From Isoetes engelmannii (lineage: Eukaryota > Streptophyta > Lycopodiopsida > Isoetales > Isoetaceae), in NCBI GenBank assembly GCA_011763485.2, contig JAANSK020264716.1, positions 1 to 21,806 of the forward strand: a stretch of 21,806 nucleotides of DNA, read 5' to 3'. A model generated the notes under the pieces. It was not told the origin of the DNA and did no database searches. It saw nothing but the letters and a program-made list of their open reading frames with translations. Both the position numbers and the translations under genes were made by a program. Positions 1 through 10,699 of the stretch are shown in pieces (position 1 is the first letter of the stretch; each line of letters starts with the position of its first letter).

Positions 1-267
1 CATCTTGTTTTTCCTGTTTTTGGACTTAACATAAATTTTTTTATTTTTATTTTTTTTTGCATGTGCTAGGTTATTAAAAGGGTAATCTCTTTATTCACGA
101 GGGAAGTTAAATAGGATTTTTTTCTTTTATGCATACCTCAATACTTGCCTTGGTCATTGAACCATCATGGATTGTTCCATTTCGTTTCCCCGCGTCATAG
201 TTTGTAGGGGTTCTCTTATGGCTATTTTCACATCTTGACAAGGACTTGCATAAACTTCTAGCTTATT

Positions 268-2255
268 CAGATAGAATTTGCATTTAGTTCATACACCCAC
301 ATTTGACATCGTAATTCTTGCATTAGTGGGAGGGCAATCAACACACATATCTAGAGTTGTTTCCTTAGCGCTTGTTTACTCTATAGTAGAACCTTGGTTA
401 GAAAGCTTTTGTGACGGTCCCCAATCCTTTACGATGCTCCCATCGTATAGATACGGGAAATCCACCTTCCCAGTAGCACAACTATTGGGTTGGGCCCTCC
501 GTCTAACCCGGACCACTTGTGATGGCCCAAGTGTCGGAGTGAAGGACACGGAGGTGTCATTGGTCCCATTCCTCCACTGGGATATCCTATACGGCAGAAG
601 CGTACATACAGGTTAGCACAAGCCACAATACATTTAAATAATATGCCACCTCAAGGGGTGGCCCCTCCATCATCAATACGAACATGAACATACATCGAAT
701 AACGTTCAGAATGCATCATAAATGAAGGCTCTACCCAGGGCTCAGACTCAATGGGATCGACTGATGGTCAGGGTCTCATGATAACAACAGACGGAATCAT
801 GACAATGGCATTGGCTGGCTTAGAACATTGGCTAGGGTAGTCCGCTCCATCCACCTCTTCTGTGCATACTTTGCAGATAGGCTGAGTCATGCTATAATGT
901 GATTGTAGCCTTCCGGAGACGTAGATCCCATGGAGTCACCCTATGAGACCTACTTCAGGTTGTATCTCCCCGGTCCGATGAGGTAAAAAAGGGACGAGTC
1001 CCCTCCAAGATCACAATGGTTCCACGTGTGGCTAGGGAATGTGGCCCCCTTAGGGCGAACCACACCCGTACCTGACTTAACCCCCCAAAATCCATAGGTC
1101 GAGCGCACCCGCACCTATCGAGTCCATCTGACCCAGGGGATGTCAGACCCATACCCGGCCCACACTCAGTGACGGGGTATAAGCCTAGCACACCAAAACG
1201 GTAGCCAACCCTGGTTGGGTCCCGTATCCACTTCACCATTCGCCCCTTACATGATGTTCAATCACATAATAACACCTACAACCCGGTGGGCTCTATGCAC
1301 AGACCGCATTTATTGAGATTTACGAGATTCTAGCTAGAAGCATCTACTACAATTTTAGAGGCTCTTTTAGGCCTCTACCCTCCCTTATCCATAAGCAAAG
1401 AAAACCATTAATCTATTCATAACCTCAATTGCTCAAAACATAAGAACTAATCATCCATCTAGAAACCAAGGATCAGATCCTAGCTAGAAATACAAGCTAT
1501 CTAGCCTACTAACCGATATCCTCGCTAGAACCGTTAGCTGGAAGAGTCTCCATCTTCTTGGCGAGTAGGACTGCTCCTCCTCCTCCTCCAAGCTTCCCCA
1601 AATCGATTTGGGGCAAATTGGGATGAAGCCCCAATTTGATTAGGTCTATAATTGGCAGGTTTTCCTGGCCCAATCGAATTGGACCAAGTGTCAATTAAAA
1701 ATTAGTTATTATTAGTTAATTTAGTATTTTAGCCCTTTTTAATGCTAATTAAATTAAGTGAAACCCTAAATTCGAATTGGGGTTTAGGGTTAGGTTTCCC
1801 CATTAATCATTAATGAATTAACATAGCTAGTGTTAATATAACTTAAGTTAACGTAATGTACCCCATAAGGTATGGTGACAACTCGTGACTTGCCATATAT
1901 TATACATTACTTGTATCTATATAAGGCGTATAATAGACGGGAACGTCGCAATCATGATGAAAATAAAACATGAAGAAAGCAAGAACGAGACATGAACCGT
2001 GAGATTTTGGCTTTCCTTAAGCTCCCTGCCACTAAAGAAAATAAAAGCAAGAAAGCGAGATCAAGTAATCTTTTGGCTTACTCAATAAACATACAAAATG
2101 GAAAGCTCAAGGAAACTTACATCTTGCTCTTCCGCTACCGCTGGGGCCCACCACTCAAAAGACTCAAATCCAAGGCCGGTAAGAAACATACTTGAAACAC
2201 TCATTTTGTAACACTATCATTCTTTTAATACATTTTTGACTCAGTTCTTCGAAAA
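268..2255. mobile_element. Possible unclassified LTR-type retroelement fossil (noncoding part)
   Basis: No open frame here resembles a known protein; the frames present are short and low in information. The stretch around 900-1260 is GC-richer than its neighbours and has the look of noncoding plant LTR-retroelement DNA. From about 1590 to 2250 it holds repeated words built on CCCAAATTGG and AAACCCTAA, then a TATATAAGG box near 1918, a purine-rich stretch and a T-rich close near 2240. That order is what one sees in a plant LTR. I found no recognisable gag or pol domain, no clear paired terminal repeat and no certain TG...CA ends. It is at best an old broken piece, and it could equally be ordinary intergenic DNA. 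Confidence 0.22.
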
Positions 2256-3539
2256 AAAAAAAAGGGGGTACTTGAAATTTAAGAAGGAGAGAAGAATTTA
2301 GGAACTGAATGGAAACCTTATATAGTTTCTATATTGCTTGTTCCTTACTAGAAAGACATTTTGTCATACAATCTTACACATGTGCCACAAGATCTGCCAC
2401 AATGATTCAAAGTTCTTTCAGAGGTTTAAATTTCAGAGGTTTAAATTAGCTTATTTTAACTTTCAGAGGAAACTGAATGTAGTTTCATACAAAACTTCAT
2501 ATAGTTTCCAAATTGAAACCACATTAAGTTTCTTTTCTTGGGGGGGATAACCCCAATCGGGCATAGATAAATTCATCGCAAATTGAAGGTGAGGTTGGCA
2601 AACTATATATGTAAAACGACTCGAGGCTGGCACCAACTTACAACTACTTGTAACTGCATAAAAGTAATTGAGCGGCATAATAAAAATGATAACCAAAAGA
2701 TTAAAAACAACTAGACATGAGCCACTAATGAATGAATATTTATTGAAGATGTAAGCACGTGCTTGTGATGCAAGTTACCCAAAGGGGAAAAAAAAAACGT
2801 CAATCTAGAACTTTGCAAAGTGATGTACCACATCGAGGAATGTCTATGGGAATTTCAAATATTTGAATTCGATAAACATACTGTAATGTGATGGTCAAAC
2901 TTCATCAACTAAAATATATTAAGCGTGGCTACTTAAAGCATGTTGGCCCCCTTGTTTATGCCCTAATTGAAGCCATTGACAACTCGTTTTGCCAGACCAT
3001 TCTCAACATTAGTGGTTTTGCTTGTTCAACTAGTCTCACTCCGAGAAAAAAATTGACTCAATTGCTCATCCCTAGTACATGTTAATATTATATCCTGCTC
3101 GAGGTTGGCATTTCACCACGTGTGATACTGCAGACAATTGATGTCTATGTTTTTTATAAGCAACAAATGTACATGGTCCTCAAAAACTAGAGCAAACAGT
3201 TGAAGTCTCAGTTGAAGTCTTAGATGGTCCCGAAATACTGTTGCGAGCAGATGATGGCTCGACTACATTTGTAGGGAGCACTTTATGCCACTTACCCTTG
3301 CATATCCGCTGGAATTGTTTATTGTTTATTCTCATTATCTAACATAGAAGCAAACAATCACACTTTCCCAAAAATCACAATGGCCACCGGTGGGCTAGAC
3401 ATCCCTCCAACCTTCGTATACAGAAAAGTAAAATAAAAATAAAATAAAATAAAATAAAACCACAATGGCCAACATCCCTTAGTATAAGGTTCTCGGAGAC
3501 TTGTGTATTTCTTTATTTTGGTTAAGAAAAGCTATTTGA
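2256..3539. other. AT-rich intergenic stretch, no gene seen
   Basis: All open frames on both strands are short and carry no recognisable motif. Visible structure is limited to a poly-A/G tract near 2253-2267, a small direct duplication of TTCAGAGGTTTAAAT at 2417-2446, and an (AAAAT)n microsatellite at about 3431-3459. The words CACAATGGCCA and AGTATA recur on either side of that microsatellite, which may be a local duplication. Confidence 0.6.
3431..3459. repeat. (AAAAT)n microsatellite
   Basis: Five to six near-perfect copies of the pentamer AAAAT are visible. The tract lies about 90 bases beyond the poly-A end of the adjacent LINE fragment and is outside that element. Confidence 0.8.
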
Positions 3540-4158
3540 TGGTACCATTTTTTTTTTTTTTAAAGAACTTTTCTCATTAAATTAAAAGAATGGCAATGGT
3601 ACAAAGTGAGTGAAGAGGAAGAGGAACTGCCCCAAAGAGGCAGCGATACCCCACCACTCCATCATCCCCTCAACAACTACCGAACAAAACGGCCGTCGAC
3701 ATCTACAATACCCAGGAAGTCTCACCAGATGGCAAACTTCCGCTCCGCCAACCCCGGAAACACCAGAAAGCTCTAAAACAATCTATACCTCAGGCGGGGA
3801 ATCAAGGAGGCCGAAGGCTGCTGGACCCCCTGGAAAACCCACAACCGCCGCCGTCTCCAAATCAGCCATACAAGCCAGGCCATACATAAGTGCAAGGCTT
3901 GCTTCCACAGCAGAGGCCAAGCACCTGGATACAAATGCAGCAGCTGCTGCTGGCTGGTCAAACGAACCTGGAACCGAGCCCAGACCCAGTCCCAGGCTGC
4001 CTGCAAGTGAGGGCAAAGGATCAGACAATGCTCCACCATCTCACGATGAAGACCACAACAAGGGCACAGAGGACTCACCCCCGGCCGAAACCTGCTCACC
4101 AAGGCATTCACCCTGATACAACGGTGCACCACCTGCCACAGGAGCACCCCTGGTACCA
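3540..4158 (-). mobile_element. 5'-truncated L1-like LINE with poly-A tail and candidate target-site duplication
   Basis: The minus-strand frame at 4180-3773 matches the C-terminal reverse-transcriptase zinc-binding region (zf-RVT) of plant L1-type LINEs. Seen in order are LLWQVVHR, then a CPCC pair of cysteines, then the EMVEHCLILCP block and an aromatic-rich tail. The minus strand then runs through a gene-free 3' part into a poly-A tract, seen as 14 T's on plus at 3548-3561. The octamer TGGTACCA stands at 3540-3547 next to the tail and again at 4151-4158. LINE similarity begins right beside that second copy, so this fits a target-site duplication around a 5'-truncated target-primed insertion. 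Only about 600 bp remain. There is no endonuclease or RT core, so the copy cannot move by itself. Confidence 0.75.
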
Positions 4159-4159
4159 A

Positions 4160-5205
4160 TTTATTGGTTACATGTATCATTTTTTGAAGGCATCAATCTC
4201 GACACTTCACGTCTATTCGGTAGACATAAGATGTTGCTATAAGTAGCATTAGTGTCTAGTTTAGGAGGCGCATTCTCTACATTCAAGCCTACAATATGTT
4301 CAAAATGAAAAACTACATCACATTAAGATTCAAAGTGAGCAATAAAATGACTAGTGAATGTAGATCAACATGAAGTTATTAGGTTTATTGTTGATACATG
4401 AAAAGAATTTTACCTTGGAAAAATAGAGGGAGAAATTGCGAGTAGAATACGGGCGGCCACAAGTTTGTGATTCGAAAAAGGAGGTGGCAGCCTCCAATTG
4501 GCAACAGCGGCCAATTTGGAGTGTTTCACTCCAGGCCTCCAATTGGCCAGTTTGGAGCGTTCCACTTTTGGCCTCTAATTTTTGCCGAATTATGCTCGGA
4601 GGTGGGGGGTCTCTCCTTCGTTGCGAGACCGGGAAGGGTGCCGTAGTGGAGGCTTCCAAAATTCTTGTACATGTGGCCACCCTAATGCTACTTACAAATA
4701 AGGGCTTCCGTAGACGATAAAAACGTTATTCTATTTTATTCTTAACGACGAAGTGGCTATGAGAGAAAAATAAAATAATAAAACATCGTCCATAATTTTA
4801 CTTAGTATTTAAGTGCACACCAACAATGGAGATGCTGGTCTAAAAAAAAAGGAAAAAAGGTGTCTTAATATAAATAAATAATGGGCTTAATTAAGAATAA
4901 TGAAGGCCATTTAGCTGTGAATTATACCGTATAACAGCATCTTGAAGTCCAGAATAGTCCCTCTTTGTCCTTTTCCTCATCTCCCTCCTTTAGACAGTTC
5001 CTGTCCGATCAATCGGTTCATTCCGACCCCTTGCGTATATGGATTCATTTCTAGCCTGCCCATCTGGATCTGCACAACAAAAACCATTAGTCTGTTCGAA
5101 AAGGAGCAGCTCCAATCCAGCCCGCCTTTGCACCTAAATATGTCGGAATTCCTCTGACCTGCAGCAAATTCAATGCAGAAGCCGAAGCTTAGCCAAAAAG
5201 TAGAA
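4160..5205. other. Upstream region of GT-A; no gene recognised
   Basis: This holds the promoter and 5' leader of the first glycosyltransferase gene. An AT-rich box (AATATAAATAAATAA) at about 4866-4880 is a possible core promoter element, but it is not decisive. A frame on minus at 4680-4351 is open only because of the repeat at 4490-4585; its peptide repeats QLEA and TLQ words and matches no family I know. Confidence 0.45.
4490..4585. repeat. Stuttered 45-bp tandem repeat with internal inverted symmetry
   Basis: The word GCCTCCAATTGGC occurs at 4490-4502 and again at 4535-4547, followed by a decayed third copy (GCCTCTAATTTTTGCC) near 4570. Within each unit the motif CCAA(T)TTGGAG forms a near inverted partner of CCTCCAATTGG, so each unit can fold on itself. 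Confidence 0.65.
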
Positions 5206-5208
5206 ATG
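5145..5208 (+). promoter_or_regulatory. Leader block shared with the paralogues, next to the start codon
   Basis: GGAATTCCTCTG followed by GCAGCAA lies about 60 bases before the ATG. A near copy stands 40 bases before the GT-B start (13561-13603), and a shorter cognate lies 34 bases before the GT-C start (16575-16611). This may simply be inherited leader sequence from the duplication rather than a control site. It supports the chosen start codons. Confidence 0.4.
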
Positions 5209-7092
5209 GGTTCTAGCCAGTTCAAGAAGGAGTGGATATTTGCTTTTAGTTGTTTGATGCTGGTTATGTTGCCTATGGCGACCCTTAGACTCTTTTCCCA
5301 TTCTGCTTTATCTATAAGGATGCGGCAGGCATTTGGAAGCCGTAACCAGCTCCGGTGGATAGGGTATCGCGATAATCTGCATTCTGGTTTGGAATCTTTG
5401 GCAAGCCGTTTCGTTCCTATTTCTCGCAGCACTAATTTTGTAAGTTTTCAGCTGCTTTGGTTTCTTTCTATTTGAGAACAATGTACGTTATCTTATTTTG
5501 ATCACTTTGGAAAAGCATGTGATATTGAAAGTTTCTGTGAACATCTGCCAAAGCATATGGCTTCAGGCGTCTAATCTGAGTTTAAACCTAAGCCACATGC
5601 GGAATGTTTTTTTTAAACTTACCTGATTTTTCGAAGTCAGAGAGATCTAGTGTATCTGTCTAATTGCACTCTGACACGAAGTCAAGATCTTGCAGTTTGA
5701 GATGATCTTGTTTATTCCCTTTCTTTCATGTCAAGTAGAAGAAATTTCATGTGCTAAATAATGTTCATGATGCTGATTCATTATTCTCTGCAAGCGCCAT
5801 AGGATACCACGATCTTGCTCATGTTCTGTTTATGTTTATGGTTTCTTTCGTTTGAGTGCAACCTCCTTTTTGGGAACAGCAAATTGACTCCCTGCTGTCT
5901 GATGTAGAGCATAGAGGAGCTCACGGATCTCTACTCAATTTTGAACAAAGCAGCATTTCGAAACAAAACTGTTTTAATCACCACCTTAAATCAAGCATGG
6001 GCAGCCCCAGATTCTATGATTGATCTGTTTTTACAAAGTTTTGCTGCTGGCGAGGGCATAAGCAGTTTTTTGCATCATATGCTGATTGTTTGTTTAGATC
6101 AAGTCTCTGCAGAACGTTGTGAGACTATTCCTCATGTGCATTGTTTCACCTTACGGACCTATGGAGTAGACTTCTCAGGAGAGAAATTCTTTATGTCTGA
6201 AGACTATCTCAGAATGATGTGGAGAAGGATCGAGTTCCTAAGGGTTGTCCTTGAAATGGGCTTCGACTTCATTTTTTCTGTGAGTACTTGCTTTGCTTAA
6301 GCCTTTCATTCTTTATAAGTATTGCATTTTGCAAGTGGCTACTGCTTTCTTACTCTTCTCTGGTTGAACTTGGAATGTCTAATTATTTGTTTGATGATCC
6401 ATGCGGTGTGTTTTGTGCTGTGGCATCCAATGCTTTAAGCTTGTAATTAAATATTCTTTATTGTTTAAGGTCTTTATTAAGATTGTTCATGCCTATTACA
6501 TGACCTTTGTCTACTTAGAGGTTTGCTGTTGAAATGCTAGATTTGTTGAAAACTTTATCGATAATGAGAATTTGGTGATATATGTGCGCAGGATGCAGAC
6601 ATCTTATGGTTTCGTGATCCATTTCCATACTTGTCAGATGACGCGGATTTTGAAATTGCATGTGATCAGTATTATGGCGATCCTTATGCTTTATACAATC
6701 GGCCGAATGGAGGCTATGTTCACGTTCGTTCTCGTAACCGCACCATTGAATTTTATAAGTTTTGGTACAAAGCACGCCAGTTATTTCCAGGGAAACATGA
6801 CCAGGATGTTCTGAATAAGATAAAAAACTCGCCAAATTTTGGTGATATAGGCTTGAAGTTGAGGTTTCTATCCACAGAAATTTTTAGTGGTTTCTGTCAA
6901 GTAAGCAGGAACCTTGATAAGGTTGTTACAATGCATGCAAACTGCTGCACAGGGCTTTCAAGGAAGTTGAATGATCTGAGATTGGCTGTTGAAGATTGGA
7001 GGCGGTTTAAGTTGATGAGTGCAGAAGAGAGAAAATCCCGGAGAGTATTTTGGAGGGCTCCTAAACAATGTCTACATTCTTTTCATGGATAA
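5206..7092 (+). CDS. GT-A: nucleotide-diphospho-sugar transferase, GT77-type (At4g15970-like), 3 exons
   Basis: Exons are 5206-5439, 5908-6279 and 6592-7092 (stop TAA), giving 368 residues, normal for this plant family (pfam03407/DUF271). Introns of 468 and 312 bp are GT/AG and phase 0 (GTAAGT...GTAG; GTGAGT...GCAG). Residues 10-28 form a hydrophobic signal anchor (AFSCLMLVMLPMA) after a basic segment, so a type II Golgi membrane protein is likely. A variable stem reaches residue 78. The catalytic part has LNQAWA (105-110), the metal and nucleotide-sugar binding DxD as DAD at 203-205 in DADILWFRDPF, NGGYVH, FPGKHDQ and HANCC (317-321). There is a possible N-glycosylation site at N97 (NKT). 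An in-frame ATG at 5173 would add 11 residues; I chose 5206 because it aligns with the starts of the two paralogues (AAATGGG). The donor sugar and acceptor cannot be read from sequence. Some GT77 relatives act on cell-wall polymers or hydroxyproline arabinosides. Confidence 0.92.
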
Positions 7093-7970
7093 GGCGCATT
7101 GATAAGATCGAGCATTGCCTGCAAAATAAGTCTTTGTTTTGGCAATGTATCCTGTATCATATTGTATAAATCCATGAGATTCCTCTTCGAGAGGATCTTA
7201 CAGAAATGAGATCCACCATGGGTCAAATAATATTGCCAGCTTGAATTCTCGGATGGTCAGATAATGGAGAAACGATACGCGAGGTAGTTAACTATGGTTA
7301 TGTTCTGATTAAAAGCATGATTGCCAAATAGAATAGGGTCAATCAGATAGAAATGGGCTGGATTGTTGCAGTATGCAGTACAAGAAGAATCATGCTGACA
7401 CAAGGTCACTATGTCCAGCTTCATGCCGAAAGAGCGAGCCTTTTTCTGAATAAATGGACATATTAAACAACTATGTTTTCTTGAACATGTCCTTCCTTTT
7501 TCCCTTATCCTGATAGTAAAGCAAGCAAGATTGCAACTTGAAAAGGACTCTAGCATATCTGCTTTTTGAATCATGCTTTCCAGCTTATAACCAATACGAC
7601 AGAAAACCATTTTGAATTCCATTTTTTTACGTCATACTAGATAGAGTAGAAGTGGAGAGAACTTTACTGTCATTGAACGTCATAACTCTTTGGCAACAGA
7701 GATGAAGTGAAGTATACCGTTCGTTTCATTTCAACAAATTCATAAAAGTGATTCTATTGTCTTGTGATTGTAATTCAATGTTGGATTATATTTTATTTGA
7801 CAATCGATGTTCATGATCATCATGCTCAATATTGACATTTTAGTACTTTAACATGTTAATGTTACTTTTGCAATTGTTAAAAGGGGCAGGTATTATATAA
7901 GATTTTGTATGGTTTTAGCATGTATTAGTATGCCAAACTCGTATTATGTTGATGTCAGAAAATAGGTTTT
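7093..7970. other. GT-A 3' flank; no gene seen
   Basis: This is the presumed 3' UTR and downstream flank. No canonical AATAAA appears close behind the stop; variants AATAAG near 7124 and AATAAT near 7226 could serve. The minus frame at 7622-7257 is open for 121 codons but shows no recognisable motif or splice pattern, so I do not call it a gene. Confidence 0.5.
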
Positions 7971-8098
7971 GAATTTTCTAATAGTAGTGTGATTGTTTTT
8001 TTTTTTTTTTTTTTCTTTAACCTACAACCCAATTGAATTTTCTAATAGTAGTGTGATTGTTTTTTTTTTTTTTTTTTTCTTTAACCTACAACCCAAAA
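7971..8098. repeat. 64-bp tandem duplication containing T19 tracts
   Basis: Two adjacent units start at 7971 and 8035 with identical sequence: GAATTTTCTAATAGTAGTG, then a run of 19 T's, then CTTTAACCTACAACCCAA. The poly-T length is the same in both copies, which suggests a very recent duplication, because such tracts change length quickly. Confidence 0.9.
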
Positions 8099-8640
8099 GG
8101 GATCACTTCCAACGAGCATAAAAAATGAATGTAGACCCCTCACGTTGTACCACTGGGTTACTGTTATAATCAATGTAAAGTAGTGTTAGCTTCAATTCTG
8201 CCTTATCAGCCAATCCTACACCGCCACGTAGCACTAATTCTTTTCTGAAATTGCAACATACAAGCATTCGGCTTGCATCTTGGTCTGCTTCTGTTCTACT
8301 TGACATTCTGTTGGGACATTCTGTTCTACTTGACATTCTGGTCGAGGAATTGAACCTCGTGAAATCAAAGACCAGCAACAACAGATTGAAAAATGGATGT
8401 AGAATAGAAGAAATTTTTAGAAGAGATCTGCTATTAAGCTCCAGAATTCCGTTCAAAGCAAGGCTTATAAACCATTTCTTGTCTTGCCTTTTCATCAAGT
8501 TGCTGCTGCCTTTTTTGCTATGAAATGAGAAGCATGTTCATAAAAATACAGAACAGAGAAAACCCTAAAAATAAAGGAGCCACAGAGATCTTTGCACCTG
8601 AGTTTTGCCCAATATTAGCTGATCTTGAACCTGAAAGAAG
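8099..8640. other. Intergenic stretch with a 30-bp direct repeat; no gene recognised
   Basis: CTGTTCTACTTGACATTCTG occurs at 8291-8310 and again at 8321-8340, giving a 30-bp period. Both strands stay open across it because the period is a multiple of three: 131 codons on minus at 8498-8103 and 90 on plus. Neither peptide resembles a known family. Confidence 0.5.
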
Positions 8641-8973
8641 GATTTCATAAGAAATAAGGAAAAAAAATTAGGCAAAACCTTAAATCTTAAAAAAGATAGC
8701 TCAATCTTGCAAATAACTGGAAGCGATGTGGTTCCGGCACAAAAGCGCCAAGGTCTGGCCACGATTAGAGTCGAACAAAGAGATGAACGCCATCGCCGGC
8801 CGCTGAAAGACAGATTTCATAAGAAATAAGGAAAAAAATTAAGCAAAACCTTAAATCTTAAAAAAGATAGCTCAATCTTGCAAATAAAAAAGAAGCGATG
8901 TGGTTCCGGCATAAAAGTGCCAAGGTCTGGCCACGATTAGAGTCGAACAAAGCCATGAACGCCATCGCCGGCC
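8641..8973. repeat. 161-bp segment duplicated in tandem at a 172-bp period, each with a small minus-strand ORF
   Basis: Copy 1 is about 8641-8801 and copy 2 about 8813-8973, roughly 95 percent alike by eye, separated by an 11-bp spacer. Each contains on minus an ATG at the same place (8793 and 8965). Each opens a short frame sharing LFDSNRGQTLALLCRNHIAS, running 30 codons in copy 1 and 35 in copy 2. The ORF part is GC-rich against an A/T-rich remainder, and two of the few differences within it are third-position silent changes (GCG/GCA, TTG/TTA). On minus, downstream of copy 1, a TTCTTTCAG acceptor-like site is followed by a short open stretch at about 8626-8594. This could be a duplicated 5' exon of an unknown gene, or simply a repeat. 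Confidence 0.7.
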
Positions 8974-9010
8974 ACATAATTGAAGCTAACAAAAACTTCA
9001 CGTTATAAAA

Positions 9011-9084
9011 ATGTTGCCAGCAACATTCTGGGATGTCAACAATGCCGACGCGCGACCATCCCAGAATGTTGCCTAAAGCAACAT
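9011..9084. repeat. Nested foldback: four alternating ATGTTGC/GCAACAT words
   Basis: A perfect 16-bp inverted repeat (GCAACATTCTGGGATG at 9020-9035, its complement at 9057-9072) encloses a 21-base loop that contains CGACGCGCG. Each outer flank also carries its own hairpin: ATGTTGC-ca-GCAACAT at 9011-9026 and ATGTTGC-ctaaa-GCAACAT at 9066-9084. The result can form a cruciform or a stem with two alternative hairpins. It could be a miniature foldback element or the remnant of two head-to-head terminal repeats. Confidence 0.75.
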
Positions 9085-10086
9085 TCTTATATACAGTAAT
9101 GCCTTAAGTAACAGAAAAAGCGTTCAAAATACTAAAACTATAAAACAATATGCTTCATACCACTTACCAAACAAACACGCACTTCATCATTATCACTTCC
9201 TTGAAGTTGATGTTCTAAAAGACCCATCTAGAAGGGGCAGAAAAACAAAATATTTTACATTATTATGACCATCTGGATCAAAGCAGTTGCCATCTGAATC
9301 ATATGTTCCACCATTGGTTACATGTCAGCTCTTCAATAACAAAAAACTGTGTTTCAGAAGGAATCTCTCTTCCATAGTCATTCATGGCATGAGTCAGCCA
9401 GCAAAGCCTGAACATGAAACAACATGTAAACCTAACCCCCTACACACATTGCAGAAAAATTTGGTCTTAGAAAAATTCACAACTTCAGCCCCTGATATGA
9501 TATTTATTTACTACTTACTTCAAAATGCCCAATGAGAAAACATGCAGATTGTTCGCCTCTATTGCATTTGGACCTAAAAACACGCTAGGACAACCAGACT
9601 GGGCATCTTGAGTCACTACTATGTTGCTTGGAACTTTTGTTCAAACAGATATTTCCATGCACCATAAGTTTCCTATTGTGAACATAAACAGGTGTTGAAT
9701 TGTCATTGCCCTTGCAGATGATGAAATAGATATGCAGGTGGATTGACTAGGTTTGGGCACCTGTTGAACAAATGACAAGTACACAACACTTCTCAATACA
9801 TGCAGAGCAGCTCCATATCTATACACAATGGGAATATGCCAAGCCAAGCCAAACCAAACGAGTCAGAAGTAGGATTACTGGCTGCTTTAGCAATTACCAG
9901 AAATGCAGATTATCAAACAAAGTGGTTCCATAGCAACATGAATCGACATTGTGAACAATTTAATACAATGCTATTATGTCAGTTACCACATTCACATCAA
10001 ATGAGCATAAATGCCCGCAATATATATGTTTAGAGATCACGCAACATTCTTAAGGCCTTCAAAACCATCGTCAGGAATAGGATATA
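9085..10086. other. Intergenic stretch, no gene seen
   Basis: The sequence is A/T-rich with only short open frames and no recognised motif on either strand. A small stutter of AAGCC/AAACC words lies at about 9839-9857. Confidence 0.55.
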
Positions 10087-10699
10087 TTTTTTTTAACGCC
10101 CATGAAGACCAAGAGGTCATGGGACCCATGCAATGGGCTAGTACAACCATTACTACTAGGATTAAGAACCCCTGCCCCAAAAGGTTTTCAAGGGAAAAAC
10201 CTTTGCAGTAATGATGATGCTAGACAATTTGGAAAGTACGTCAAGACTACTGAAGGCTCAGCAATTGAAGACGTGCATCTAGAAACTCAAGTATGTTTAG
10301 TGCCAAGTCATGCACAGATGGTGCTCTGAGAAGTTGTGGGAATCTGGAATGAAATGCCAAGCTCAAATAGCGATTCATGAGCATCTCAAAATCAGGACAT
10401 CTGAGAAGAGTATGGTGTTCATCTTCAATAACATGTAACTGACAACATGCACATAATCTCGCTTCTTGTGGCAATTGCGGCAACTCCCATCTACCTGTCT
10501 CCATCCGGGGCTTGTGGGACCCAGTGTCAATTGATGCAATAGCTACAAGCTTTTTCCTGGATAAAGAAGCGAGCAAATAAGCTTGTGGTCCTGGTGCCAA
10601 ATTGGAGTTTATATTTGCATGGTAGTAACTAGGTTTACCTTGAACATGGGCAAGTTGGTATATATAACTACCTAAAATGGTAGAGCTGGAGGGCAACAA
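10087..10699 (-). mobile_element. LINE 3' fragment (zf-RVT-like region)
   Basis: The minus-strand frame at 10699-10247 encodes RMETGRW, then LCACC, then VIEDEHHTLLRCPDFEML. This is the C-terminal cysteine/histidine block found at the end of ORF2 in many non-LTR retrotransposons of lower plants. Upstream, a basic segment (LLASLSRKKLVAIAS) fits the preceding part. The strand continues to GGCGTTAAAAAAAA, seen as 8 T's on plus at 10087-10094, a likely 3' tail. Only the last part of the element is present, with no RT core. This wording (ETGRW, EDEHH) differs from the L1-like copy at 3540-4158 but resembles the LINE at 18838-20860, so the window holds at least two LINE types. Confidence 0.65.

Noticed and set aside
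278-1239. ORFs at 278-616 plus and 1239-955 minus
   Set aside because: No motif, hydrophobic pattern or splice structure; the surrounding DNA looks like repeat sequence.
3610-4246. Plus-strand ORFs of 168 and 118 codons over the L1-like LINE
   Set aside because: They are antisense shadows of the zf-RVT frame, proline- and threonine-rich with no domain.
7257-7622. 121-codon minus ORF downstream of GT-A
   Set aside because: It probably overlaps GT-A 3' flanking sequence, has no motif and no credible start or splice context.
8343-8359. tRNA T-arm-like motif on minus (CGAGG-TTCAATT-CCTCG)
   Set aside because: The stem and loop fit a T-arm, but no D-arm consensus, anticodon arm or matching 7-bp acceptor partner lies at the right distance. 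It is an isolated hairpin.
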